The position numbers and the translations under genes are program-made. A stretch of DNA of 64,000 nucleotides from Xanthostigma xanthostigma (lineage: Eukaryota > Arthropoda > Insecta > Raphidioptera > Raphidiidae), in assembly GCA_963575645.1 (NCBI GenBank), contig OY754475.1, forward strand, positions 17,708,509 through 17,772,508, written 5' to 3'. The notes below the pieces were generated by a model. It did no database searches, was not told where the DNA came from, and was given only the letters and a program-made list of their open reading frames with translations. How positions within the stretch are numbered: the first letter of the stretch is position 1; each line of letters begins with the position of its first letter. Positions 10,086-20,762 of the stretch are shown here, one piece after another.

Positions 10086-10447
10086 TACTGAAGTAGACTT
10101 TTCTACTCAGTGTTGTGCTGGTCGTATTGGTCCATGCTTGATAAGTGTGCGCGATCTAAAAATTGTACAGGCGGGAAAAAAAATTGGGGGTTGGCCCTAT
10201 TTTAAAGTCGCATTGTTTGCAAACAGTAGGTATGCTATTAAAGCCATTGGATTATTGAGAGATGTAATTATGACGAAGTTATTTCATGAAATGAATAATG
10301 AAATTATAAATTATAATGCAAAACGCTAAAAGCACCGGTTCAAAGTTTGAGCGAAACTCGAAGTATAATTAATTTCTAATTTAATTTAGCTGGTAATTAA
10401 AATAATAATATAGGCATTTCCTAAATATGACTAAACGCGATGAGAAA
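10086..10447. other. Unassigned stretch
   Basis: A 63-codon open frame (10138-10329) shows no recognisable domain. No repeat match was noticed. Confidence 0.35.
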
Positions 10448-10538
10448 AGAGCATAGAGACATAAGTTACTAGAGTACGCTAGCGGGTATGCTTGCCATAA
10501 GTGAAAGTGTCTGCAGTTCAGAGAGAGAACGCTGCAAA
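10448..10538 (+). mobile_element. Family E hairpin MITE, partial copy
   Basis: It runs from agcatagagacataag through gtgaaagtgtctgcag to gagagagaacgctgca. It is one arm of the element seen complete at 33328-33561. Confidence 0.6.
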
Positions 10539-10855
10539 CGTTCCGTATCATTATACAGTGTGTCCCCAGATTGAGTTCACAATAGGTGAGATTGACCAAA
10601 AATTTTCGAATTGGAATTTCATATTTTGGGATTCCGCCCTACTTGGTCTGAAACTTATTTTTAGTTTACTTTCGATTTTTTTAAATCAAGTAGACCTTTA
10701 CAGTTGAGCAAAATCTCTTTTCGTTTCAGGTAAAGTACCTTTTCCGTTCATAGTACGCAAAAGTGTCACTAAGAAAAGTTGTTCGCAATGAAAAATTATG
10801 GCGTTATGCAAAAAAAAAAATTTGAAAAGAAGTTTGACCCTGCAGGCCATCCCTG

Positions 10856-11736
10856 TAACTTCCCGCTATTTTCGAGTTCAAAACGCTCAAAAATATATAA
10901 AATATAGCAAGAAGTTTATTTTTTAGCTCTTCGAGCTCAAAAAAAAAAACACTTTGTTACGAAATTTTCGTTCACGATATCTCATGAACAAATGAACCGA
11001 TTTTGATGCGATTTGCGGCAGTCGACGCAATTTTTTAACCTAAAAAAGTAATTTAATACAGAAAAATCGATCTCATAGGAATTTTACAAGCAATTTAAAA
11101 AAAAACACTTTTTTAAAAATTTTTCGTTCACGATATCTCGTGAACAAATGAGCCGATTTTCAAGCGGTTTGCTGCAATCGACGCAGTTTTTTTAACCTAA
11201 GAAAGTAAATTATTACAAAAAAATCTATTTGATAAGAATTTTACGAGTAATTTTAAAAAATTACTTTTTTCCTAATTTTTCGTTCACGTTATCTCATGAA
11301 CAAATAAACCAATTTTGATATGGTTTGCGGCGATCAACGCAGTTTTTTTAGCCTAAGAAAGTAATTTATTACAAAAAAAATCAATCTGATAACAATTTTA
11401 AGAGTCATTTTATAAAAACACTTTTTTACGATTGTTTCGTTCGCGATATCTCGGAACAAATGAACCGATTTTGATGCGGTTTGCGGAAATCGACGCAGTT
11501 TGTTAAGGAGAAGAGCTGATTAGTTTTTGGAATTAATCGGTTTAGTAGTTTAGAAAATTTTTTACAAAAACAAATTTTTAAAAATTTTTGCAACTTGTTT
11601 TTTAAAGATTTCTCAAAATTTTTTGGGCCGAATTGTTTCAAATTTTCAGGAAGTCTAAGTTCACCAAGATCACGTTAGATGCCGCAAACCGCGTTTCAGT
11701 CAGACACTCCGTTCAAAAGATATAAAAGGTTTACAT

Positions 11737-11777
<41 letters not shown>

Positions 11778-11936
11778 GCCCTACGGACATCATCGCCAAA
11801 ATAGTTTCAATAGCTTCCTAGGACCTCAAAACGTCGAGATCTGGCGAAAACTCGATTTTCGAAAATCGGGGTGAAACCAATAACTTCCCGATTTTTGAAA
11901 AAATAAAATTTTTTTTTTTTTAAAGCGGGAAGTTAA
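10856..11936 (+). mobile_element. Element with AACTTCCCGC ends carrying a 156-bp tandem array
   Basis: The outer ends gtaacttcccgc (10856) and gcgggaagttaa (ending about 11936) are inverted. Inside lie four units of about 156 bp, starting at 10969, 11125, 11281 and 11438. Each contains ttcacgatatctcatgaac, aaccgattttgatgcgg and tcgacgcagtttttt. They are followed by a short unique part, a (CA)n tract and acagccctacggacatc. Similar goods with gcgggaagtta ends occur in other insects to my memory. It is non-coding. Confidence 0.6.
11742..11773. repeat. (CA)n microsatellite
   Basis: About 15 CA dinucleotides within the preceding element. Confidence 0.9.
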
Positions 11937-12393
11937 AAAGTGAACCGTCGGGGGTTGCCTGGCAGCTGTGAAAGCCATTTTTATCTACACTACTGATAAA
12001 CCAAACGCACCTAATGTTCGGTGTAGGAGCATCCTTTGAATCAAAGTTAATAACAACCCCTTCGGGCTACTTTAGGACGCGTAAAGCGGTCACTGACCGT
12101 TGGGAAATACAAATTGCTTATCTTCGTATCACGGTGACTTTATTAAAACAAAATATAGACCTTTTTACACTGTCTCACTTTAATAAAACCAAATTATGTG
12201 CAAAGGAAATAGAAAAAAACACTCAGTTAAATTAAACACGTCAAAATAAATCCTCTTATTTTAATGATAAAACATTTTTCATCATTCAAATAATACGTTT
12301 TTGAAATTTAAAATATACTATATTATGACGTAATATCAACAGAAGTATAAAAATTTATGTACACAGTGTTCCTAAAGTAAACTGTGATAAAAA
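11937..12393. other. Unassigned stretch
   Basis: A 73-codon open frame (12014-12235) has no recognisable features. No repeat match was noticed. Confidence 0.35.
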
Positions 12394-13508
12394 TCTATAC
12401 CTACACTAATAAATAAAGCTAAAGAGTTTGTTTGTTTGGTTGAACGCGCTAATCTCAGGAACTACTGGTTCGAATTGAATTTTTTTTGTTGGATAGCCCT
12501 ATTATCGAGAAAGGCTATAGGCCAGGGGTCGGCAACCTGTGGCTCGCAAGCCGCATGCGGCTCTTTTGATGTAAAGTTGTGGCTCTCCAGTTCCATACGC
12601 AAAAATATATATTTTATTTTATAAACCCTTAAAATTCGTCCAATCGATCCATGATTGAGTACCATGTCTATCTCTCAGCCATTTCCACTCGCGTCTCACC
12701 CGCACCGCCCCCGTCGCGACGTGTCGTCCTCGGATATACATATAGTATATTATACTTATATAAGCAAATACTATAATACTGAAACGAAAATGTTTAGCGA
12801 CTCTTTAAAAAATGGGAAATTTTGTAAATTGTAACTTTTGGCTCTTCCGTCTCAAAAAGTTGCCGACCCCTACTATAGGCTATATAATATCACGCTACGA
12901 CCAATAGGAACGGAGCATCAATGAAAAATGTTGCAAAATATAACTCAAAATTTGTCCGTCCGACAAAAACTTTTGAACGGTAACTCCGATCATCATGAAA
13001 TTTGGACACAACATTCATCTCGGTAAATGAAGATGAACGTGCGTACTCATGCCCATCCCCCCATTCGTTCTTTTGCACCCGGGTGAAACCGGGCGGGACC
13101 GCTATATTATATAAAAATCTGGTGTCCAAATTTTGGCCGCACTAATCTCCGAAACCACTGCACCAATTTTAATAAAATTTTGTAAATGTGTCTTGCTTGG
13201 TGCAACTTACGCTATAGGATAGTTTTTATTAAATATTTTGTACAAAATTACGGTGAAAAAAAACTGTTTTAGTAACACGTAACGGCATCTAATAGAATTT
13301 ATTCAAAGCTATTAGTTCAGAAGCAAACAAAAAAACTGTTTTAGTACAAAGTAGCGTCATCTGATAAAATTCGCTCAAAGTTATTAGTTTAGCAGCGAAT
13401 CTGGCAGAGTTTGCTCAAAGCTATTAGTTCAGACGCCGAACCGTAAACGAAATACATTTTGCAGAATTATATCTGCTGCACCCGAGTGAAACCGGGACGG
13501 ACCGCTAG
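12394..13508 (+). mobile_element. Family H Lep1-like non-autonomous Helitron, copy 1
   Basis: The 5' end is TCTATACCTACACTAATAA. The 3' ends show the hairpin-plus-CTAG type seen in Helitrons: gggtgaaaccgggcgggacc then gcta at about 13103, and a second, longer version ending accgCTAG at 13508. Conserved internal words are ctcaggaactactggttc, aaatttgtccgtccgac and atgaaatttggacac. Bases 13253-13440 hold three near-copies of a unit with ctgttttagta and ctcaaagctattagttcag. It is interrupted by a hAT-like element at 12523-12872. No Rep/Hel coding was seen. Confidence 0.7.
12523..12872 (+). mobile_element. Non-autonomous hAT element in Helitron copy 1
   Basis: A 350-bp element with ends caggggtcggcaacctg and gttgccgacccct(a), flanked by a perfect 8-bp duplication ctataggc (12515-12522 and 12873-12880). 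The terminal motif CAGGGGTCGGCAAC is a classic hAT terminus. There is no transposase remnant. The host Helitron sequence resumes exactly after the duplication. Confidence 0.9.
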
Positions 13509-13519
13509 TCAATTATAGA

Positions 13520-14680
13520 ATATTCAGGGCTGGATAAAAAATTCCAGTCAGTTGGGCGACAGGACCATTCCAAATTAAAAAAAATTGAGATTTGTCGTAT
13601 TATAACAAAGAAAATAAAATTTTTGTTAATGCCTGCAGTGACGCGGGTAAAGACTATTATTAAATATTATATTATGTTATTCATTTGCATGGTTACATAA
13701 TAGGTTATCACAATATGTAATAAAAATTTTTAACAAAAAAATTGAACAGACTTCACACTAAAAAGTAAAAAATAATTGCGTATTGAAATGTTTTGGAGTC
13801 GGTGTCAGCCAAAATGAAATCTATTCCGAGAACTACACCGACTCCAAAACATTTCAATACGCAATTATTTTTTACTTTTTAGTGTGAAGTCGGTTCAATT
13901 TTTTTGTTAAAAATATTTTATTTTTCTCTTTTTAGTGTTAATCTAACACTAAAAATCGGTGAACATACATAAAAAACATTATGCGTGCCTTTGAAATTTG
14001 AGAGTTTCCCTCGATTTCTCCGGATTCCACCATCAGATCCTGACTTGGTTCCGATGGGACCACCTCTGAGGTGCACTCTTTCGAATAAAAAAAAAATTGA
14101 AAATCGGTCCATAATTGACGGAGAAATCGGTGAACATACATAAAAAAAAAAAATAAAAAAAAATATACAGACGAACATAGAACCTCCTCCTTTTTGTTGA
14201 AGTCGGTTAAAAATTACATTGATCGCATGCTAATTTCTTTTTGATAGGTTTGCAGAACAAGAGTTTTTTTTTTCAAAATTATTCCGAAACTATAAAGTTC
14301 AGAAAACAAAATTTTAACAAATCTTTCTTAGAAAATTAAATTGAATATAAATTAAATAAATAAATAACAAACCGTTATAAAAATTATTATGTAAAAAAAC
14401 CGTTGTAGCATATATCTCTTCTGCGCATGCGCAGATTTCCACCAAAAACAATAAGGCTCTTCATATTTGCATATCAAACATCCTCCCAAAATTTGGTTTC
14501 AATTCGCTCGACCTGTATCGTGTTCACAAACAGACGTATAACGAGTTTTTCAAAAAAAATGTTTTTTGGGTTCGGGGGACCGCAAAATGAAAACATATTG
14601 TAAAACTTTGAACAGGGAATTTTGACCTAAATTATTACCATTCACCACTTGTGGAGTTGGAATTGTAAAATTCGACGGAG
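13520..14680 (-). repeat. Family B repeat, inverted copy split by family A
   Basis: Read on the minus strand, the 5' part lies at 14209-14680 and the 3' part at 13520-13728, with a family A element between. It keeps the complements of gcgcatgcgcagaagagata and aattggctggaa. An almost unbroken relative follows at 14955-15626. Confidence 0.75.
13729..14208 (+). mobile_element. Family A foldback element, copy 2
   Basis: 480 bp, flanked by the duplication aaaaatt (13722-13728 and 14209-14215). The foldback part contains a perfect-looking pair around ttttggagtcggtg with loop tcagccaaaatgaaatc. The tail contains ccaccatcagatcctgac and ends aagtcggtt. It is the cleanest copy for defining family boundaries. 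Confidence 0.8.
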
Positions 14681-14954
14681 GATTCCTGTATTGTGATGTT
14701 TTTTATTTATTTATTCCTTTCAGGCTAGGACAACCCTCATAATGCTGTTATGTTTTGTTGTGAGATCAAAAGAAACTTTGCGACAAAGTTTCAATAAATA
14801 ATCTTACGACACGAAAAGAAGGATTTGCAAGTTTACAATGTAGGTACCAGGTTATCAGGAAAAATATGACATTTATTTTAGAAAAGAAATTTAATGTTAT
14901 ATTAAGCGCAATAGCATGTAAATAAAGTATTCTAAATATGTAGCATAGCAACGC

Positions 14955-15626
14955 AATATATCTAAAAAAATTCCAGCCAATTGGGCGACGGAACCATTCC
15001 AACTTCAAAAATGTTGACATTTGATTATAATAAAGAAAGTAAAATTTCTGATATCGCGTGAGGTGACGCAGGTAAGGGCTAGTATTCAATATGATATTTG
15101 CTATTCGTTGCCATGGTTATCTACATAATATGTTTCACGTCATGTAAAAATTAATCAAAGCATGCTGAACTAGTTTATTTCTGACAGATCCCTAAAACAA
15201 AAGAGCGGCTGATTTTTTTATATTTTTAAAATATTTCCGAAACTAAAAAGTTTAGAAAAAAAAATTTAACGAAACTTTCTTGAAAAAATAAATAGAATAA
15301 TAAGCCGTTATGAAAAGTATAATATCATTATTATATAAAAAAACATCGTTATAGCATATATCTCTTCTGCGCATGCGCCGATTTTCCCTAAAAACAATAG
15401 GGCTCTTCATATTTGCATACCAAACATCCTCCCAAAATTTGGTTTCAATTCGCTCATCCGTTTGACCTGTATCGTGTTCACAGACGAACAGACGCACAGA
15501 GTTTTTCCAAAAATATGTTTTTTGGATTCGGAGGGCCACAAAACAAGAAGATAATGTATAATTTTAAAAAGTGACTTTTGACCTAAACTTGAACCATATC
15601 CCACTTGTGGGTTGGAAGGGTAAAAT
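14955..15626 (-). repeat. Family B repeat, near-complete inverted copy
   Basis: It runs from aaaattccagccaattggg (3' end on the minus strand) to ccacttgtgggttggaagg (5' end). Internal order matches 23446-24040: moderate AT-rich core, gcgcatgcgc, catcctcccaaaatttgg, and acacgatacagg in complement. Open frames of 95 and 65 codons in it recur in other copies but show no domain. Confidence 0.75.
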
Positions 15627-15982
15627 GTATAACGTTGGTTGAGGGAAGGTCCCGACCCCGTCCGATAAATTTGCCACGGGCCTTAAACGGTACAGTGACG
15701 TCATTGCCTTGCGGAACGCCTATTTAAAATATTCGTGCGCTGCCACTAGCGATACGTGAACAGAGGTAGAGCTTCTAAGCACCGACTACCTCTACTCCTC
15801 CCCCCCATTTGTTATATAATGTCGGTTCGGTGTAGAGACACGGCGGTTTAAAGGATTTAAGTTTGTGACATTTCAAGAAAGTTCGTAGTTTCTCCCACAT
15901 CGTGTAATTTGCATAATATATCGTTATTATTAGAAAGTGATTCTATTATATTCAGCGTAACAGGGTTGCTAACCGTTTTGGT
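15627..15982. other. Unassigned, locally GC-richer stretch
   Basis: About 15640-15850 is richer in G+C than its surroundings and contains gtgacgtcattg and two ctacctct blocks that are inverted around 15763-15800. No frame or RNA gene was supported. Confidence 0.35.
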
Positions 15983-15990
15983 ATTGATAA

Positions 15991-16530
15991 TAGTGATGTG
16001 CCGGATCGTTAAAAATGTATATCCGCGGATACGGATTTGAATACGGATATTTGGTTTCAAGATCCGTGGATACGGATACGGATCTTAACATTCTTAGAGT
16101 ACGCGGCGGTAAATATCGCACATCGACCTTTGGAAAGAGACTATCTGTTATGGGAAAAAGTTATTGACCTCTTTAAGAGTTAACTCTCATAACAGATTGT
16201 CTCTTTCCAAAGATCGATGTGCAATATCTCATTATAAAGATAGTTGATTTAGTACCTTTGAGTTATGTACTATTAGTATGGTACTCACTACGATAAATGT
16301 TTGCAATATAAAGGTGCCAAATATGATTTAAAAAAATAAAAAATAATCTGAATGGAATTTAACAGGTTTTCATTATTACCTAATCACCTATTTATATAAA
16401 ATTTCATCTATGAATTGAAAATTAATAAGGTAAAAGATACGTAAAAGATCCGCCAAAAACTAACGGATACGGATACGGATCTTTCTTCTCCCTCGGATAT
16501 TCGCGGATACGGATATCCGGCACATCACTA
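15991..16530 (+). mobile_element. Family D hAT-like MITE, copy 1
   Basis: 540 bp with ends TAGTGATGTGCCGGATC and TATCCGGCACATCACTA, flanked by the perfect 8-bp duplication attgataa (15983-15990, 16531-16538). The subterminal regions carry repeated ggatacggat words on both sides. The centre holds a long hairpin (16114-16227). The second copy at 24419-24949 is collinear. No coding sequence was seen. Confidence 0.9.
16114..16227. other. Pre-miRNA-like hairpin inside family D
   Basis: Two arms of about 43 nt (tttggaaagagactatctg and its complement) pair with about four mismatches, two of them compatible with G:U, across a loop of about 30 nt. The same hairpin is kept at 24541-24655. Whether it is transcribed is unknown. 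Confidence 0.55.
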
Positions 16531-16579
16531 ATTGATAATAGTGTAAGGGAGATAGGGGTTACTTGTAACAGGGGTAAGT

Positions 16580-16792
16580 AGTAATCAGTAGCGGATTTAA
16601 CAGTAGGGCAAAGATGCATTTGTCCACTGGGCCTCCGACGGAAGGCCCTAAGGGCCCCTCTTGCCAAAAGTTACTTTCGATTTTTGTCATTTTTTGAAAA
16701 ATATTTTTGAAAGTCCTTTGTAGACATCATAAGTCAGATGTGCTTTTAGAGGCACCTGTTATCTAAACACTTGCAATAAGTGGAAACTATTG
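16580..16792. repeat. Left end of a further hAT-like repeat
   Basis: cagtagcggatttaacag followed by ctgggcctcc and aagggcccctcttgcc resembles hAT termini of the cag-ggcggattaa type. Words such as gggcccctaggga recur at 17109, so the LINE fragment between may interrupt it. No right terminus was found. Confidence 0.4.
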
Positions 16793-17060
16793 TATAGATA
16801 GATAGATAGATAGATAGCATTTATTATCAGTAGAGATACAAATGATCTATGTGATACGTCAAAAAAATTTCGGAAAGCAAAAATATTATTTAAAATAATC
16901 TATTAATTCATTTACATTATAAAATGCATTTTCCAGTAAAAAATTCTTTATCTTTTTCTTGAAAACCTTTATTTCATTAATTTTAAAACTCACAGGTAGT
17001 TTATTATAAAGAGCTGCTGCGAAATTCAGTGGGCAAAACTTGAAGATATCAATGCTTGCC
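16793..17060 (-). pseudogene. LINE reverse-transcriptase C-terminal fragment with tetranucleotide tail
   Basis: On the minus strand an open frame covers the last about 50 codons of an ORF2-like protein, with ALYNKLPVSFKINEIKVFKK and NFLLENAFYNVNELIDYFK, then a stop. The pattern LYNKLP followed by a basic helix is the usual C-terminus of insect LINE reverse transcriptases. It ends in a (GATA)n tract at 16795-16816, a typical LINE 3' tail. It is 5' truncated. Confidence 0.65.
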
Positions 17061-17458
17061 ATAGGTAATTTTATGTAATTTTAAAAACGAGTATCATGAT
17101 CATGATATGGGCCCCTAGGGAGACTTTGCCCACTGGGCATTTTCGGAAATGCGTCGTTCAAAGGTTTTATAGTTTTCACCATCAGGTAAAAAACTTTGTC
17201 CATTTAATCGAAATTGTAGCTTCGACAATAAAAAAAAAAGTTTGCAATGGTTTCCACTAAACGGAGCGCGGAGGCATAAAAAAACACTTCGTCACTCGCA
17301 AGGGCTCCGAACTTGTCTGATTTAGAACCCGTTATCTCTAGAAGGCCCCTGCTTTCAAGCTAGTAAATTGGTATACGTTTTTGACTAAATATTGTACATT
17401 TACTGATAAAATCTTAGCAGTACTGAAATGACGTAGATCTGGCGGGTCTGGGATCTTT
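17061..17458. other. Probable remainder of the interrupted hAT-like repeat, else unassigned
   Basis: gggcccctagggagactttg at 17109 echoes the words near 16640. The rest shows no supported feature. Confidence 0.3.
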
Positions 17459-17466
17459 GTCTAAAA

Positions 17467-17990
17467 CAGTGATTCCCAAAGTGGTCTATATCGACCCCCA
17501 GGGCTCGACGACACCTTCAAGGGGTCCATGTCAGCGGGAAAAAAAATTGGGGGTCCATGAAATGAAAATGGGGGTCAACGATAGTGAATCTCCTAACAAA
17601 AAAAGAAACAAACTGGACATCGTTAACCGAAGAGATTTAGGATTAAATCTAACTAAATTGATGTCAAATGTTGAAAATTTATTATTAAAGCATCAAGTTC
17701 AACCCTCACACTAAAAGCATTTATTTTTTGCTTAGTTATTTTATGTAACAGAAAGTAAATTTTAATTTGATTCGTTTAATTTGAATTTAATTAATAAATG
17801 TATAAAACTAAACATTTCACTACCGTTATAAATTTAAATCGTTCAAAGTAAGTAGCACTATACCGGTTGTCAAAAATACATTTGAAATTAATGCATTTGC
17901 AAAAAATCAATATCAGATAAGCAGGGGGTCTACCCAAAACCGAAAAATATGGCAAGTGGTCTACGAGACAAAAAAGTTTGGGGACCTCTG
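17467..17990 (+). mobile_element. Deleted hAT element retaining a transposase C-terminus
   Basis: 524 bp with ends cagtgattcccaaagtgg and ttggggacctctg, flanked by the perfect 8-bp duplication gtctaaaa (17459-17466, 17991-17998). Near the left end is an open frame ending RRDLGLNLTKLMSN ... HQVQPSH and a stop (about 17630-17714). In ZBED5/FAM200-like hAT transposases the very C-terminus reads much the same (basic-LRL-LT, then a QxxPSH end). So this is an internal-deletion derivative of such an element, with both ends and the last coding segment kept. Confidence 0.8.
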
Positions 17991-17998
17991 GTCTAAAA

Positions 17999-18350
17999 TA
18001 ACAAATGTATTTGCGGAAAAAAGAAGTGAGATGTAGGTGCCAAATTTTCACTTGACCATACAAAACGATGACTCGCTCTCAGTTATTTTCAAACTGCACT
18101 ATTGTACTGTTATATCGATTTTGTTCAGTATGGCACACGTGTTGTGGTCTATACTACATTATTAAAGAACATTAAAGTTTCAGATACTTGTAGCAAAAAA
18201 AAGAAAGCTTTTTCTTTTTTTTTGTGATATGACTGTCACCTTTCAATCAATTTCGCTCGAACTGATTGAAGTGATCGACAAGGTTTATGTACCGTAAATA
18301 AATTATAACAGGGGTTCTCAAAAAGACGTTAGCACCATTTGTCCAAATTA
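17999..18350. other. Unassigned stretch
   Basis: AT-rich, no supported feature. Confidence 0.4.
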
Positions 18351-18354
18351 TTAT

Positions 18355-18864
18355 GCAAAAAGGATTGTCAAAAAAAAAACTGTTTTAGTAACATGTAGCG
18401 ACATCTGATTTTACTCAAAGCTATAATTAGTTCAGAAGCAAACAAAATAGCTGTTTTAGTACCAAGTAGCGACGTCTGTTAGAATTCGCTCAAAGCTATT
18501 AGTTCAGACGCTGAGCCGTAAACGAAATACCATATCTATATACTAATATATAAAACTGAATACTTTGTTTGTTTGGTTAAATACCCTAATCTCAGGAACT
18601 ACTGGTTCGAATTGAAAAAAAAATTTGTTGGATAGTCTATTTATCGAGGAAGGCTATATAATATCACGCTACGACCAATAAGAACGGAGCATCAATGAAA
18701 AATGTTGTTAAATGTAACTCAAAATTTGTCCGTCCGACAAAAACTTTTGAACTCCGATTAACATGAAATTTGGACACAACATTCATCTCTTTAAACTAAG
18801 ATGAACGTGCGAACTCATGTCCCTCTCCCCATTTGCTCTTTTGCACCCGGGTGAAACCGGGCGG
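18355..18864 (+). mobile_element. Family H Helitron, copy 2, with flanking cargo units
   Basis: The 5' TC end lies at 18535 after an A (TCTATATACTAATATATAA). The 3' part reads cgggtgaaaccgggcggga and ends near cgctcg at 18864, so the terminal CTAG is mutated. Just upstream, 18371-18520 carries two units of the ctgttttagta / ctcaaagctattagttcag repeat that copy 1 has inside its 3' region, suggesting an older adjacent copy. Confidence 0.65.
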
Positions 18865-18889
18865 GATCGCTCGTCTAATATATATTTGA

Positions 18890-19436
18890 CACAATGTTAT
18901 AAGAGCATGAAAAATTGTGGACGGTAGGCGGTGCTGCCGTCACGCACCCAGCTAATACAGACACGAAGACCAGCTATTTTATAGGAGGGTGTACAAAAAT
19001 AAATTATAAATGCGAACACAATATTTCACCACGAGATGAAACTAATTTCACAAATAAAAACTGCGTTGGCGTCCAAAGTAAAAAGCTGCGCGAGTACTAA
19101 TTTAAACACATATTGAAAACAAATGAATCGAGCTTCTGTTTGTGACATCTAAGGTAATTGATTTTATACAGGTGGTACTCGTGATTTATTTTAAAATTTA
19201 TCAATGAAAACAAATTTATAACTTCATCATATTTTAGTAATAAAGATATATACCACGTGATTCACGCGACAATTTGCTTACCTAAACTTTAATTAAATCG
19301 TCAATGGAAAATTGTAATGGTTTTGAGTGTAGCCCAGATCGTAGGGATGGGATGATTTATGTGCCGTTCGCTGCTAGAATCTAGAGCTGTAAAAGTAACG
19401 AGAAATTGTGTACCCGTATGTATTCGTTACTTAAAG
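18890..19436. repeat. Short dispersed repeat, then unassigned sequence
   Basis: ttataagagcatgaaaaa with ggtgctgccgtcacgcaccc at 18897-18952 recurs at 41719-41768. It is followed by a family K scrap (cagctattttataggagg). The rest to 19436 is unassigned. Confidence 0.45.
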
Positions 19437-19571
19437 CAGGGGTCGGCAACCCGCGGCCCGTGACTGTTTTATAAATAAAAGTCTTATATACATAAATAAA
19501 TAATAAAATTAATTTTCACAAATCCTTTTTCTTATGATATTGAGGATGTACTTAGTCATTTACAAATTAAC

Positions 19572-19817
19572 GTGATTGATCTCCAATCTAATGATCACAT
19601 CAAGAACTCTTTCCTTGAAATCAAAGATCTTGTTAAATTTTATGTCAGTTTGCCATCTAATTTTGACGAATTGAAAAGGTTTGCTCTGCAATTAACTACA
19701 ATTTTTGGTAGTACTTACTTATGCGAACAAACCTTTTCGATTCTCAATTACAGAAAAAATAAATGTGTTTCTCGTCTCACAGATGAGCATTTGAGAGCTA
19801 TTCTAACTTCAAAATAG
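19572..19817 (+). pseudogene. hAT transposase dimerisation-domain fragment
   Basis: 81 codons open to a TAG stop. The core GSTYLCEQTFSILNYRKNK followed by SRLTDEHLRA is the hallmark of the C-terminal hAT family dimerisation region, where the Cys-Glu-x-x-Phe-Ser block packs the dimer. The upstream catalytic part is missing, so it is a non-functional relic within the foldback element. Confidence 0.75.
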
Positions 19818-20257
19818 AACTGTTCTTTTACAAAAATTAGTGTGACGTTTGAGATTGTATTTGAGTGGCTATTTGTTGTATGTTAGCTTCCAGGTTTGTA
19901 GTTGCAATTCGTAGAATAGCTCTCAAATGCTCATCTGTGAGACGAGAAGCATATTTATTTTTTCTGTAATTGAGAATCGAAAAAGTTTGTTCGCATTAGT
20001 AAGTACTACCAAAAATTGTAATTAATTGCAGAGCAAACCTTTTCAATTCGTCAAAATTAGATGACAAACTGACATAAAATTTAATAAGATCTTTAATTTC
20101 AAAGAAAGAGTTCTTGAGAGTATCATTAGATTGGAGATCAGTCACGTTCATTTGTAAATGACAAAGTACATACTTAATATCATAAGAAAAAGGATTTGTG
20201 AAAATTAATTTAATTATATATTTATGTAGGTAGGTATAGAAGACTTTTATTTAAAAA

Positions 20258-20736
20258 AAATTTTTAACAAAAAAATTGAACCGACTTCACACTAAAAAGT
20301 AAAAAATAATTGCGTATTGAAATGTTTTGGAGTCGGTGTCAGCCAAAATGAAATCTATTCCGAGAACTACACCGACTCCAAAACATTTCAATACGCAATT
20401 ATTTTTTACTCTTTAGTGTGAAGTCGCTACAATTTTTTTGTTAAAAATATTTTATTTTTCTCTTTTTAGTGTTAATCTAACACTAAAAATCGGTGAACAT
20501 ACATAAAAAACATTATGCGTGCCTTTGAAATTTGAGAGTTCCCTCGATTTCTCCGGATTCCACCATCAGATCCTGACTTAGTTCCGATGGGACCACCTCT
20601 GAGGTGCACTCTTTCGAATAAAAAAAAAATATTTGAAAATCGGTCCATAATTGACGGAGAAATCGGAGAAATTACAAAAAAAAAAAAATATTTACAGACG
20701 AACATAGAACCTCCTCCTTTTTGTTGAAGTCGGTTA
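20258..20736 (+). mobile_element. Family A foldback element, copy 3
   Basis: It is inserted in the right arm of the hAT foldback: acttttattt precedes it and aataaaacagtcac follows, which together restore the inverse of the left arm. Structure is as in copy 2; the tail has ccaccatcagatcctgac. Confidence 0.75.
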
Positions 20737-20762
20737 ATAAAACAGTCACGGGCCGCGGGTTA

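Larger units (their letters stand above)
19437..20762. mobile_element. Foldback hAT derivative with two inverted transposase C-terminal fragments
   Basis: It starts caggggtcggcaacccgc. The right end is truncated after gtcacgggccgcgggtt. The left arm (19437-19806) is repeated inverted at about 19910-20256 and 20737-20762, with a loop of about 100 bp (19807-19909). Family A copy 3 sits in the right arm. The left-arm frame (19572-19817, plus) has TTIFGSTYLCEQTFSILN and SRLTDEHLRAIL, a hAT dimerisation domain of the GTF2IRD2/ZBED type. The right arm carries the same fragment on the minus strand, with changes. No full transposase remains. Confidence 0.75.
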
